DNA from: Bdellovibrio bacteriovorus str. Tiberius
GTDB taxonomy: Bacteria > Bdellovibrionota > Bdellovibrionia > Bdellovibrionales > Bdellovibrionaceae
Direction of reading: 5' to 3'
Length of the DNA: 64,000 nucleotides
NCBI RefSeq assembly: GCF_000317895.1
Contig: NC_019567.1
Span: forward strand, 2,294,001-2,358,000
The position numbers and the translations under genes are program-made. Positions 1-9,089 of this stretch are shown piece by piece (the stretch's first letter is position 1; the number at the start of each line of letters is the position of its first letter). Below the pieces are notes generated by a model that was not told the origin of the DNA, did not search any database, and worked only from the letters and a program-made list of their open reading frames with translations.

Positions 1-136
1 ATCAATACTTTAGTAATAACTCGCTCAAAAAGGTTCGGATGCAAGGCGGAGGGTCTTCCCGCAGCGCAGGCGTGCCCCCGACAAATTGCTCCAGCTTCCG
101 CGCCGCAGGCGCTCCAGCACTGCCGGCTGCCGCCGA
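1..136. other. GC-rich intergenic sequence downstream of tgt
   Basis: This is the 3' flank of the minus-strand tgt gene. It is GC-rich from about base 45 and holds short self-complementary stretches, but I see no open frame with a ribosome-binding site and no terminator with a T-run. It may extend beyond the window edge. Confidence 0.4.
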
Positions 137-2357
<2,221 letters not shown>

Positions 2358-2441
2358 AGGTGGGGTTCTGATATCATAAAACCCCAATACGAGGCAGTTT
2401 TTTGTGGCTTGGGCCCATGGAAAGGGTTTAAAACAACAGAC

Positions 2442-3290
2442 ATGACTTTAGGACCCCTGTTACTTTTACTCTCTGCCCTGCTTCACGCTGCCTGGAATGC
2501 CCTTGCCAAGGCCTCTAAAGACAAGGAAAGCTTCCTTTTTCTGACCATTTTACTAAGCGGTCTGATTACGGCCGCCAGCCTGCCGATCAGTGGAACGGGG
2601 TTGGTTTTTCCGGACAACCGCGCCTTTGCGATTGCCGTTCTTTCCGGCGTTTTTGAGGGGTTCTATTTCCTGACTTTGTCCAAAGCTTTGCGGGCTTCAA
2701 GCCTTGGAAAATCCTACGCCATCATGCGCGGAGGCGCGATGGTTCTGGTATGGATCTATTCCACCGTATTTTTGGGCGAGCGCGCTCACGGCTTGCAATT
2801 CCTGGGGGCCCTCTTTGTGCTATTGGGAATTCTAGCGATGAATTTCCAGGATCTGCTGAAAGGAAAAAGACAGAGCCTGAAAAACGACCTCTGGGCCTAT
2901 ATCAGCGCCGTCTTTATCGCCGGATATCATCTGGCCTATCACGAAGCCCTGACCGAAAACACCGACCCCAAGCCTTTATTCATGGTGGCGATGATCGTGT
3001 CTTTGCCGTTTTTACTTTACGGCATCCGCAGCGCCCCTTGGCTGCGCCTGAAAGCCACGATGACCTCGCACCCGGTGCGTGTTGTGCTGTGCGGAAGCTT
3101 CGCCACGGCTTCGTTCCTGATCTTTTTGTATGGCTTAAAGGTTTCAGCCCCGGGCTTTGCGATTTCACTTAGAAACTCTTCCATCTTTTTTGCGGTTATA
3201 TTCTCGGTATTCCTAAAAGAGTCCCTGACCCGGACACAAATTCTGGGTGCGGCCACTATCGGACTTGGCGCTTTGTTGCTAAGCCTTTAA
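2442..3290 (+). CDS. EamA/DMT-superfamily permease
   Basis: A 282-aa inner-membrane protein made of about ten hydrophobic helices in two tandem halves, as in drug/metabolite transporters. The first half begins LLLLLSALLHAAWNALAKAS, and AAWNA is typical of EamA proteins; the second half contains the ESLTRTQILGAATIGLGALL repeat end. The ATG at 2442 gives this family-like N-terminus; the frame is open further upstream, across the queA promoter region, without homology. It is divergent from queA with an 84-bp spacer. The substrate cannot be told from sequence. Confidence 0.85.
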   Translation: MTLGPLLLLLSALLHAAWNALAKASKDKESFLFLTILLSGLITAASLPISGTGLVFPDNRAFAIAVLSGVFEGFYFLTLSKALRASSLGKSYAIMRGGAMVLVWIYSTVFLGERAHGLQFLGALFVLLGILAMNFQDLLKGKRQSLKNDLWAYISAVFIAGYHLAYHEALTENTDPKPLFMVAMIVSLPFLLYGIRSAPWLRLKATMTSHPVRVVLCGSFATASFLIFLYGLKVSAPGFAISLRNSSIFFAVIFSVFLKESLTRTQILGAATIGLGALLLSL

Positions 3291-3361
3291 AAAAATCTGG
3301 ACTGTTTGCATAGTTCAGCGTCTCCTATCATTGTTATTTCACAACAAAAGGAATGCTTAAC

Positions 3362-3784
3362 ATGAACAAGGTTTCTCTTCGCTTAGGTTTGATCACAGCC
3401 GCCACTCTTTTCACCGCAGCGTGCGCCCACCACCCGGATGTTCGCGCCGGAGCTGACGGCGTTCACCGCGTCGTTATCGCCAGCGAAGACACCGACCAAG
3501 GTTCCCGCGAAGCCATCCGCCAAGCCAACAGCTTCTGCAAAGAGCGCAACCAAACAGCAGCTTTCATCAACGAGTCCTCCAACTACAAAGGTGACTACGA
3601 CGAAAAAACCTATAAAAACGCAAAAAAAGCCAGCAAAGCAGCCCAAGTCCTTGGCAGCGCTACGTACGTTTTGGGCGGCCAAACTGAATCCACGGCTGGC
3701 GGCATCGTAGGCTTAGGCGGCGCAGTAGCCGACGGAGTCCTAGGAAACGGCTACAACGTAGAAATGAAATTCAAATGCATGTAA
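3362..3784 (+). CDS. small lipoprotein with a glycine-rich tail
   Basis: A 140-aa exported lipoprotein. The N-terminus is a lipoprotein signal peptide with the lipobox TAAC (Cys at about residue 21). The mature part has a lysine-rich stretch and a C-terminal glycine/alanine-rich segment that could dip into or span a membrane. ATG 3362 is chosen over the in-frame ATG at 3353 because the AAAGGA Shine-Dalgarno site is 10 nt from 3362 but abuts 3353. I do not recognise a characterised family. The gene is followed by a 529-bp gene-free region with two long inverted repeats. Confidence 0.8.
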   Translation: MNKVSLRLGLITAATLFTAACAHHPDVRAGADGVHRVVIASEDTDQGSREAIRQANSFCKERNQTAAFINESSNYKGDYDEKTYKNAKKASKAAQVLGSATYVLGGQTESTAGGIVGLGGAVADGVLGNGYNVEMKFKCM

Positions 3785-3822
3785 GAATATGGGCGGGTTG
3801 TTGATCCGCCTTAGACACGACG

Positions 3823-3963
3823 ATTTGGGGCCCGAGCAAGGCCCCTGTCGGCCCGCCGTTCGGCACGGCATCCTGCCTCGTCGCTTCCGCCTTCGGCGGA
3901 GGGCCATCCAGGCCCCGCGAAGGCCTCTCTCTGGCCGCCAGGGCCCTTCCTCGCTCCCCAAAT
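3823..3963. repeat. long imperfect inverted repeat, intergenic
   Basis: The arms lie at 3823-3846 (starting ATTTGGGG) and 3940-3963 (ending CCCCAAAT). The outer 8 bp pair perfectly and the inner part pairs with a few mismatches or bulges. The 93-nt centre has smaller hairpins such as TCCGCCTTCGGCGGA. The surroundings become very GC-rich here and no credible gene covers it. It could form a long hairpin RNA behind the lipoprotein gene, or be a mobile palindromic element. Confidence 0.6.
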
Positions 3964-4102
3964 TTTGCTATTTACGATTGATCAACGACCCTAATTTTCA
4001 GCGCCACAAACAAAGTTCAGTACAAAAACAAAAATATAAAACCGAGAGTCACGCGCGGGGGCACGTTTAAAAAAACGAAAGCCAAGCTGTATCTAGCAAT
4101 GA

Positions 4103-4278
4103 GGGCCTTGAGCAGAGGCCTTTAAGCCTGCCCGAAAGCGGGCCTTCGGTGGCGCATGGGGGAGGTGGGCCCTCCTGTGGAGGGTGCCGACCTCGAACCG
4201 GGACGCAGTCCCGGCACCGACTGAGCACGGAGGCGTGCCCGCTGTAGCGGCGGGCTTCAAGGCCTCTGCTCAAGGCCC
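4103..4278. repeat. long inverted repeat, 26-nt arms
   Basis: The left arm at 4103-4128 and right arm at 4253-4278 pair over 26 positions with one mismatch (T4123 against C4258); the outer 20 bp are perfect. The 124-nt loop contains further hairpins, such as CGGGACGCAGTCCCG, and a 26-bp block that recurs behind kdsA. A T8 run at 4291-4298 lies 12 nt past the right arm, so on the plus strand the element could end a transcript coming from the lipoprotein gene. It also lies downstream of the minus-strand flavoprotein gene. Confidence 0.7.
4164..4189 (+). repeat. dispersed 26-bp repeat, copy 1
   Basis: These 26 bases are the exact reverse complement of 20585-20610, downstream of kdsA. The block is itself partly palindromic (GCCCTCC TGT GGAGGGT core). 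Copy 1 sits inside the loop of the long inverted repeat at 4103-4278. Confidence 0.75.
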
Positions 4279-4313
4279 GCCCCCGCTCGATTTTTTTTGG
4301 CTGTCGATTTCTT

Positions 4314-5810
4314 TTAAACGCCTGGATGGATTTCGGCGTAGGTTTTGATGGTGTCGTCTTCGACACGTTTGTAAAGGTGGCTGCGGTTCAAATCCTGGTG
4401 ACGAGCCACGCCCATAGCACCAATAACGTGGGCTACGGATTCCAAGGTTTCCTGATGGAAGTTCTTCACACGCACACGTTTAGTTGGGATGTGCAAACCG
4501 CGAACCAGGTTCGGATCCTGAGTTGCCACGCCGGTCGGGCATTTGTTGTTGTTACAACGAAGCGCCTGGATACAACCCAGCGCCAGCAGCATGGATCTTG
4601 CCGCGTAAGTCGCATCAGCGCCCAAGCACAACAACTTGATGATATCAAAAGCTGTGGTGATCTTGCCTGTGGCGATGACTTTGATTTTGTCTTTCAAACC
4701 GGCTTTTTTGAGTGTGTCGACCACAATCACCAAAGCATCCATTCCTGGCATACCGATGTAATTGGTAAACTCTAATGGAGCCGCCCCGGTCCCGCCTTCA
4801 GCGCCGTCCACGACGATAAAGTCCGGATAAACTTTTTCAACGGTCATCAGGCTGACCAGTTCTTCAAACTCATTGCGGTGACCCAGGCACAGTTTAATAC
4901 CGATAGGCTTTCCGCCGGAAAGTTCACGCAGTTTGGTGATGAATGCCAGCATGCCGCGGCTGTCGCCGAATGCTTTATGCCCGGGAGGCGAAATCACATC
5001 CTTACCCATTGGCACGTTACGGATGTTGGCGATTTCCTGGGTGACCTTTTTCCCGGACAGCATACCACCGTGACCCGGTTTTGCCCCTTGGGAAAGCTTG
5101 ATCTCAATCATCTTCACTTGCGGATGAGCCGCGTTTTTCTTGAACAATTCCGGATCGAAATCACCGTCATGAGTGCGGCAACCGAAATAGCCAGTACCGA
5201 TTTGCCAGATCAGATCGCCACCTGGCTCCAGATGATAAGGGGAAATACCGCCCTCACCGGTGTTGTGCGCAAACCCACCGTCCTTAGCGCCACCATTCAA
5301 AGAAAGGATGCTGGCTGTGGATAAAGAACCAAAGCTCATCGCAGAAATATTCAAAAGTGACATGGAATAAGGCTGTTTACACAGATCCGTCCCGATCGTG
5401 ACACGCAGATCTTTGCGATCAACATGTTTCGGGTACATGGAATGAGTCACGAACTCATACCCTTGCGCATACACGTTGTGCTGGGTTCCAAATGGAACAG
5501 TGTCCAACACTTTCTTCGCGCGCTGATAAACCACGGAACGCTGTTCACGATTGAACGGCTTTCCATCGGTGTTGGATTCGATAAAGTATTGATTTATTTC
5601 AGGTCGGATGGATTCCAGAATATAACGGAAGTGACCGAACACCGGAAAATTCGCCTTGATCGCGTGGCGATTTTGATGAATGTCGCGGAATCCCAGCAGG
5701 AAGAAAGGCACAAACAGAATCAGAGAATACAGTCCTGGCGTCCAATAAAGATAGAACAACACATTCAGACCCAATGCCACCGCAAACGCGATATAAAACT
5801 CTCTTCTCAT
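4314..5810 (-). CDS. membrane-anchored FMN-binding glutamate synthase-like protein
   Basis: A 498-aa protein. The first ~45 residues hold two hydrophobic helices, so it is probably anchored to the inner membrane. The rest is a glutamate-synthase central/FMN domain (TIM barrel): SMSFGSLS, the phosphate-binding VDGAEGGTGAAP block, and a cysteine cluster CNNNKCPTGVATQ that matches the 3Fe-4S site of glutamate synthases. The amidotransferase and GXGXG domains of full glutamate synthase are absent, as in the stand-alone 'glutamate synthase-related' family, whose physiological reaction is not settled. ATG 5810 is preceded by TTGAGG at good spacing; upstream ATG codons lack this. Confidence 0.88.
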   Translation of the reverse strand: MRREFYIAFAVALGLNVLFYLYWTPGLYSLILFVPFFLLGFRDIHQNRHAIKANFPVFGHFRYILESIRPEINQYFIESNTDGKPFNREQRSVVYQRAKKVLDTVPFGTQHNVYAQGYEFVTHSMYPKHVDRKDLRVTIGTDLCKQPYSMSLLNISAMSFGSLSTASILSLNGGAKDGGFAHNTGEGGISPYHLEPGGDLIWQIGTGYFGCRTHDGDFDPELFKKNAAHPQVKMIEIKLSQGAKPGHGGMLSGKKVTQEIANIRNVPMGKDVISPPGHKAFGDSRGMLAFITKLRELSGGKPIGIKLCLGHRNEFEELVSLMTVEKVYPDFIVVDGAEGGTGAAPLEFTNYIGMPGMDALVIVVDTLKKAGLKDKIKVIATGKITTAFDIIKLLCLGADATYAARSMLLALGCIQALRCNNNKCPTGVATQDPNLVRGLHIPTKRVRVKNFHQETLESVAHVIGAMGVARHQDLNRSHLYKRVEDDTIKTYAEIHPGV

Positions 5811-5917
5811 TTCAGCCTCAAGACCCTCTCGCCTTAGAATAAACTGCGCTTTCCGACAAAGTATCGGACACAAAGCACAGCCAATCTAGTCCAACTGGAC
5901 TGAAAAGGCAAAAGGGA

Positions 5918-5942
5918 AAGACCCGGTCAAAACCGGGCCTTT
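5918..5942 (-). terminator. rho-independent terminator of the beta-barrel gene
   Basis: An 11-bp stem (AAAGACCCGGT / ACCGGGCCTTT, one mismatch) with a CAAA loop begins 15 nt after the stop of the minus-strand gene at 5958. Read on the minus strand it runs into TCTTTCCCTTTT, giving a T-rich tail. The plus-strand side also has a T-rich tail. Confidence 0.75.
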
Positions 5943-5957
5943 CTTTCGTCTTAAAAC

Positions 5958-6548
5958 CTAGAATGTCAGAGGAAAGCTCACACTCAACAGGCCGACCTTG
6001 TTCTTGAACTTGCCAAGCTCCCCGGTCACCGGACCGGCTTCTTCCAGCTTGGAAGTGCCGTATTCAAGGTCCATATACTCAAGATTCACGCTGACGATCA
6101 GGATTTTGATACCAACGCCCACTTTGGGCCCCTTGGCACCTTCAAACTTTACATCAACGCCACCGTCTTCTTCGGGATCCAGATCACCACCAAAGATGTA
6201 TCCGCCCCAGATACGAAGCCCCGCCACCGGCATCTGCGCCCCGATCACCGCACCGTAAAGTGTCGATGTCGCTTCGGCAGAATAATCCGTGGCCGCCGAG
6301 CTTTCAAATTTCGGTTTGGAATAAGACCCATCCAGACCGATAAAGAAGATGTCATTGGCGTGGTAACCCAGCTTCAGATTAAAACCCAGCCCTTGCCCCG
6401 TTCCGGTGGAGTTGCTCAAGGGTGCGGGCCATTCCAGCTCGTTGTCACCTTTTTCATAGGTGATTCCGGGCTCAATATAAAATCCTGCATAGGCCGGCAC
6501 TGCTGCCATCAAGGCCCATCCCAGAAGTATCGTGCTGATTGCTTTCAT
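5958..6548 (-). CDS. outer-membrane beta-barrel protein
   Basis: A 196-aa protein with a cleavable signal peptide ending near AYAG. The mature part has alternating polar/hydrophobic strands, many Gly/Tyr/aromatic residues, and ends in LLSVSFPLTF with a terminal Phe, the classic outer-membrane assembly signal. The size suggests an eight-stranded OmpW/OmpX-like barrel, but no specific family was recognised. ATG 6548 follows a strong GGAGG at 4-nt spacing. The OmpA-like gene at 6574 ends 25 nt upstream on the same strand, so the two are probably co-transcribed. Confidence 0.85.
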   Translation of the reverse strand: MKAISTILLGWALMAAVPAYAGFYIEPGITYEKGDNELEWPAPLSNSTGTGQGLGFNLKLGYHANDIFFIGLDGSYSKPKFESSAATDYSAEATSTLYGAVIGAQMPVAGLRIWGGYIFGGDLDPEEDGGVDVKFEGAKGPKVGVGIKILIVSVNLEYMDLEYGTSKLEEAGPVTGELGKFKNKVGLLSVSFPLTF

Positions 6549-6573
6549 AAAGCCTCCGTTGTGAGTCAATTGC

Positions 6574-7116
6574 TTACTTCATGTAAACCATGATGACGGC
6601 TTTGGATGATTTGGCTTTTTGATTGAAGAAGCCGGTTTCATCCTGAGTGCGTGGAGCCGCGCCACTGTCTTCCATCGCAGTTTTGGTTTTCGCGGTGTCG
6701 GTGTGCATGAACTTCTGAAGTGCATTCGGACGCTCGGTCATGTTGTAAGTGTTCACCGAACCCACTTTCAGTTCATCCTTGATGAAATTCTTCACCACAC
6801 GAGCGCGGTCGTTGGCCAGATTCACATCCTGCTTGGAGGCTTTTGCACCTTCCGTCGGATATTCACGGTCCGCCCATACCGCGACCTTCAGCTCATCGAT
6901 TTTGCCTTTTTGTTTGGCTTCGTTCACCATTTTGCGAATGTCGTCTTTGGCTGAATCCGTCAAAGAGGATTTCCCCTCGTCGAAGGAAATTTCTGAAACC
7001 ATCTTCGCGCCCAGGGTTTTCCCGGCGGACTCGGTTGTATTATCCAGAGCAAAAGATGTGCTTGCAGACAAAGCCACTGCCAAAATCAAAGAGCCGATCA
7101 CAGATTGAATGTTCAT
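6574..7116 (-). CDS. exported OmpA-C-like protein (paralogue 1)
   Basis: A 180-aa protein with a signal peptide ending about SFA and no lipobox, so periplasmic. The mature part resembles an OmpA C-terminal fold: a strand with SFDEGKSSLTDSA, a helix, DELKVAVWADREYP, and a long helix with NDRARVVKNFI. The usual peptidoglycan-binding Asp/Arg pair (NxxLSxxRA) is replaced by NLANDRARVV, which keeps the key Arg. ATG 7116 follows AAGGAGA. It is clearly related to the next gene (7270-7815): both have the W-(A/G)-D-(R/K)-(E/D)-YP motif, the MTERPN/MAERPN motif and a similar hydrophobic C-terminus. Confidence 0.75.
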   Translation of the reverse strand: MNIQSVIGSLILAVALSASTSFALDNTTESAGKTLGAKMVSEISFDEGKSSLTDSAKDDIRKMVNEAKQKGKIDELKVAVWADREYPTEGAKASKQDVNLANDRARVVKNFIKDELKVGSVNTYNMTERPNALQKFMHTDTAKTKTAMEDSGAAPRTQDETGFFNQKAKSSKAVIMVYMK

Positions 7117-7269
7117 TTCATTCTCCTTAGTTGTTGTTAATATTGCGACTGTCAGCATTCACGGGTATTGCATCAACCGGACCGGGTCTGGGATCTCAAT
7201 TATTTGCAGTTCACAGGCGCACGGTCCCGAAATGCCCGTCCCCCATGCGGAGTTTTGCCCCGCGGGGAT

Positions 7270-7815
7270 TTATTGCATAATCACCATCACAATAGACTTG
7301 GAAGCTTTTGAAGGTGCCTTTGCCGTGGTATCCGTGTGAGGGATGCCGGCCGTTTCCAAATTCTTCTTGATACGGGCATCTGAAGTGTTCAGCATGTCCT
7401 GCAACAGATTTGGTCTTTCCGCCATGCTGTACAAATCCACATCCGGTGATCTGTCATAGGACTTAATATAGTTTTCGATGGCTTTGTTGCGCTCTTTGAC
7501 CAGCTTCACTTCAGCCGAAGACAGCTTTTTGGTTTCCGTGGAAGGATAGTCCTTGTCACCCCAGGTGATCACTTTGATTTCTTTAATGGTGCCGGTCTTT
7601 TTTGCCTCATCAATCAGACGCTGCAAATCACCCTTCGCATCGCTGGTCAGGGCGCTGGAGCCTTTCTTAAAACCAAATTCGGTCACATGGGTCGCCTCTT
7701 CCTGAACCGCCACCGTTTTTGCTTCGGTGCTTGGAGTTGCCTCAACGGTCTTTTCTTTGTGCGAGCAAGACACCGTGGCGGCTGCGAACAATGCGATAAC
7801 GAAATATGTTTTCAT
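7270..7815 (-). CDS. OmpA-C-like lipoprotein (paralogue 2)
   Basis: A 181-aa lipoprotein with lipobox TVSC near residue 17, so anchored to a membrane on the periplasmic side. The mature region repeats the plan of its neighbour at 6574: FKKGSSALTSDA, KVITWGDKDYP, ERNKAIENYI, SMAERPNLLQ and a SKSIVMVIMQ end. The pair arose by tandem duplication, one copy keeping lipid anchoring and the other secreted. ATG 7815 follows AAAGGAT at 7 nt. A 153-bp gap separates the two genes. Confidence 0.78.
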   Translation of the reverse strand: MKTYFVIALFAAATVSCSHKEKTVEATPSTEAKTVAVQEEATHVTEFGFKKGSSALTSDAKGDLQRLIDEAKKTGTIKEIKVITWGDKDYPSTETKKLSSAEVKLVKERNKAIENYIKSYDRSPDVDLYSMAERPNLLQDMLNTSDARIKKNLETAGIPHTDTTAKAPSKASKSIVMVIMQ

Positions 7816-7981
7816 GGCTGATCCTTTCTTAAGGTTGTTGAACACCTGAACTATGATCTTTTTTTTTCACAAGGCCTATATCTTCGCGCATGTATATGAA
7901 CAGACCTTCCTATATGTAATTAAAAATTCTTTGCCCGCATTTTCAGAATTCCGCCTAATGAAACAAAAACAGGAGGCCTGC

Positions 7982-8158
7982 ATGACACCACCCCGACCCA
8001 ATGAAATTCCCATCCCGCAAGATCCACCTTCCACACAACCGCGCCCGTCACCTGTGAAAGAACCGCCACGTCCCAAAGTCGTGCCCGAAATTGATCCAGG
8101 CATGCCACGGGAAAACCCTTCAAAAGATCCAGGCACACCTCCCCCTACCGAGGGATAA
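7982..8158 (+). CDS. proline-rich mini-protein (58 aa)
   Basis: A 58-aa polypeptide of which about a third is proline, with PRP, PPR and DPG units; it must be unfolded. ATG 7982 is fixed by an ideal AGGAGGCC Shine-Dalgarno site 5 nt upstream; the longer open frame to the 5' side has none. Short Pro-rich proteins of this kind are common next to proteobacterial stress genes, but none has a known function. It opens the plus-strand run of stress-type genes. Confidence 0.65.
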   Translation: MTPPRPNEIPIPQDPPSTQPRPSPVKEPPRPKVVPEIDPGMPRENPSKDPGTPPPTEG

Positions 8159-8191
8159 TTTTGTGTGTATATTTGCAAAGACTTTTACCTT

Positions 8192-8230
8192 CCTCCCACC
8201 CCTTAAGGGTCCGATAATCGAGGGGTGAGG
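8192..8230 (+). promoter_or_regulatory. hairpin that masks the yihY-like ribosome-binding site
   Basis: CACCCCT (8197-8203) pairs perfectly with AGGGGTG (8221-8227), extended by CCT/AGG (8192-8194 with 8228-8230) across a small bulge. The right arm contains the GAGG Shine-Dalgarno site of the gene at 8235. In the folded leader the site would be hidden, which suggests translational control such as by temperature. This is a prediction from pairing alone. Confidence 0.4.
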
Positions 8231-8234
8231 TTGC

Positions 8235-9089
8235 ATGACGAAAGTGAAGAATTTCGTATTCACATTCGCAGACAGATTCAGTGACTGCCACACCATGACC
8301 TGGGCAGCCTCGGTGGCTTTTTATACCTGCTTTTCCTTGGCACCGCTGGTGATGATCTCGCTGGCGGTGGTGGCCAACCTGGGACTGGAACTGCAGCAGA
8401 CGTTCATGAGCGAGGTTTCATCTCTGGTCGGCCCGACAGCCGCTGAAGCCGTGCAAGCCGTGGTGAAAAATGCCAACGACCGCGTGGACCTGATGTCCCT
8501 TGCCGGAATTCTGGGGGCCTGCACACTGGTCTTGTCTGCCGGCTTGATTTTCGGCGAAATGCGCGCGGCGCTGACCGAAATTCTGGGACACAAAGTGGAA
8601 GAAGAAGACCTGAGCATCCTGCATGCTTCCATCGCCTATGTGAAAAGCCGCCTGTTACAGATTGGTCTCGCCTTTGGGTTCATATTCGCGATGATGGTTT
8701 CGCTGATAGTTTCCACGGCTTTAAACACCATCATTCGCGTGGGCCTGCTGGACAACGGCGAAGGCGCTTTCGTAATAAATATTATTTTTTCTTTGCTGCT
8801 TTACGTTCTGCTTTTCACCGGCATCTTTCACTTTCTGCCTGTGCCCCGACTGGTCCTGCGGGATGCATTTCATGCAGGCATCATCACCGCCCTGCTTTTT
8901 GTGATCGGGAAGGAATTGGTGGGTTTGTATCTTGGCGGCAGCCCGATCACCTCGTCATACGGAGCTGCCGGGTCCATCGTTGTTTTGCTGGCCTGGGTTT
9001 ACTATTCGACTTTGATTGTTTTTTTAGGTGCACATTCGATTTATGCCTGGAGAAAGGAGTTTTCCCATGCAGCCACATCAACAGAATAA
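8235..9089 (+). CDS. YihY/BrkB-family inner-membrane protein
   Basis: A 284-aa membrane protein with six hydrophobic helices. Diagnostic elements are the N-terminal MTWAASVAFYTCFSLAPLV, the central amphipathic loop, the LPVPRLVLRDAFHAGIITALLF block and the GAAGSIVVLLAWVYYSTLIVFLGA C-terminal helix. The family was once called RNase BN, a label since withdrawn, and its role is unknown; transport has been proposed. ATG 8235 has GAGG 4 nt upstream. Its 3' end overlaps the next gene by 23 nt, which points to coupled translation. Confidence 0.9.
   Translation: MTKVKNFVFTFADRFSDCHTMTWAASVAFYTCFSLAPLVMISLAVVANLGLELQQTFMSEVSSLVGPTAAEAVQAVVKNANDRVDLMSLAGILGACTLVLSAGLIFGEMRAALTEILGHKVEEEDLSILHASIAYVKSRLLQIGLAFGFIFAMMVSLIVSTALNTIIRVGLLDNGEGAFVINIIFSLLLYVLLFTGIFHFLPVPRLVLRDAFHAGIITALLFVIGKELVGLYLGGSPITSSYGAAGSIVVLLAWVYYSTLIVFLGAHSIYAWRKEFSHAATSTE

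Noticed and set aside
3789..4366. Arg/Pro-rich frames on both strands across the GC-rich region
   Set aside because: They arise from the inverted repeats and GC bias; no start signals and no protein-like composition.
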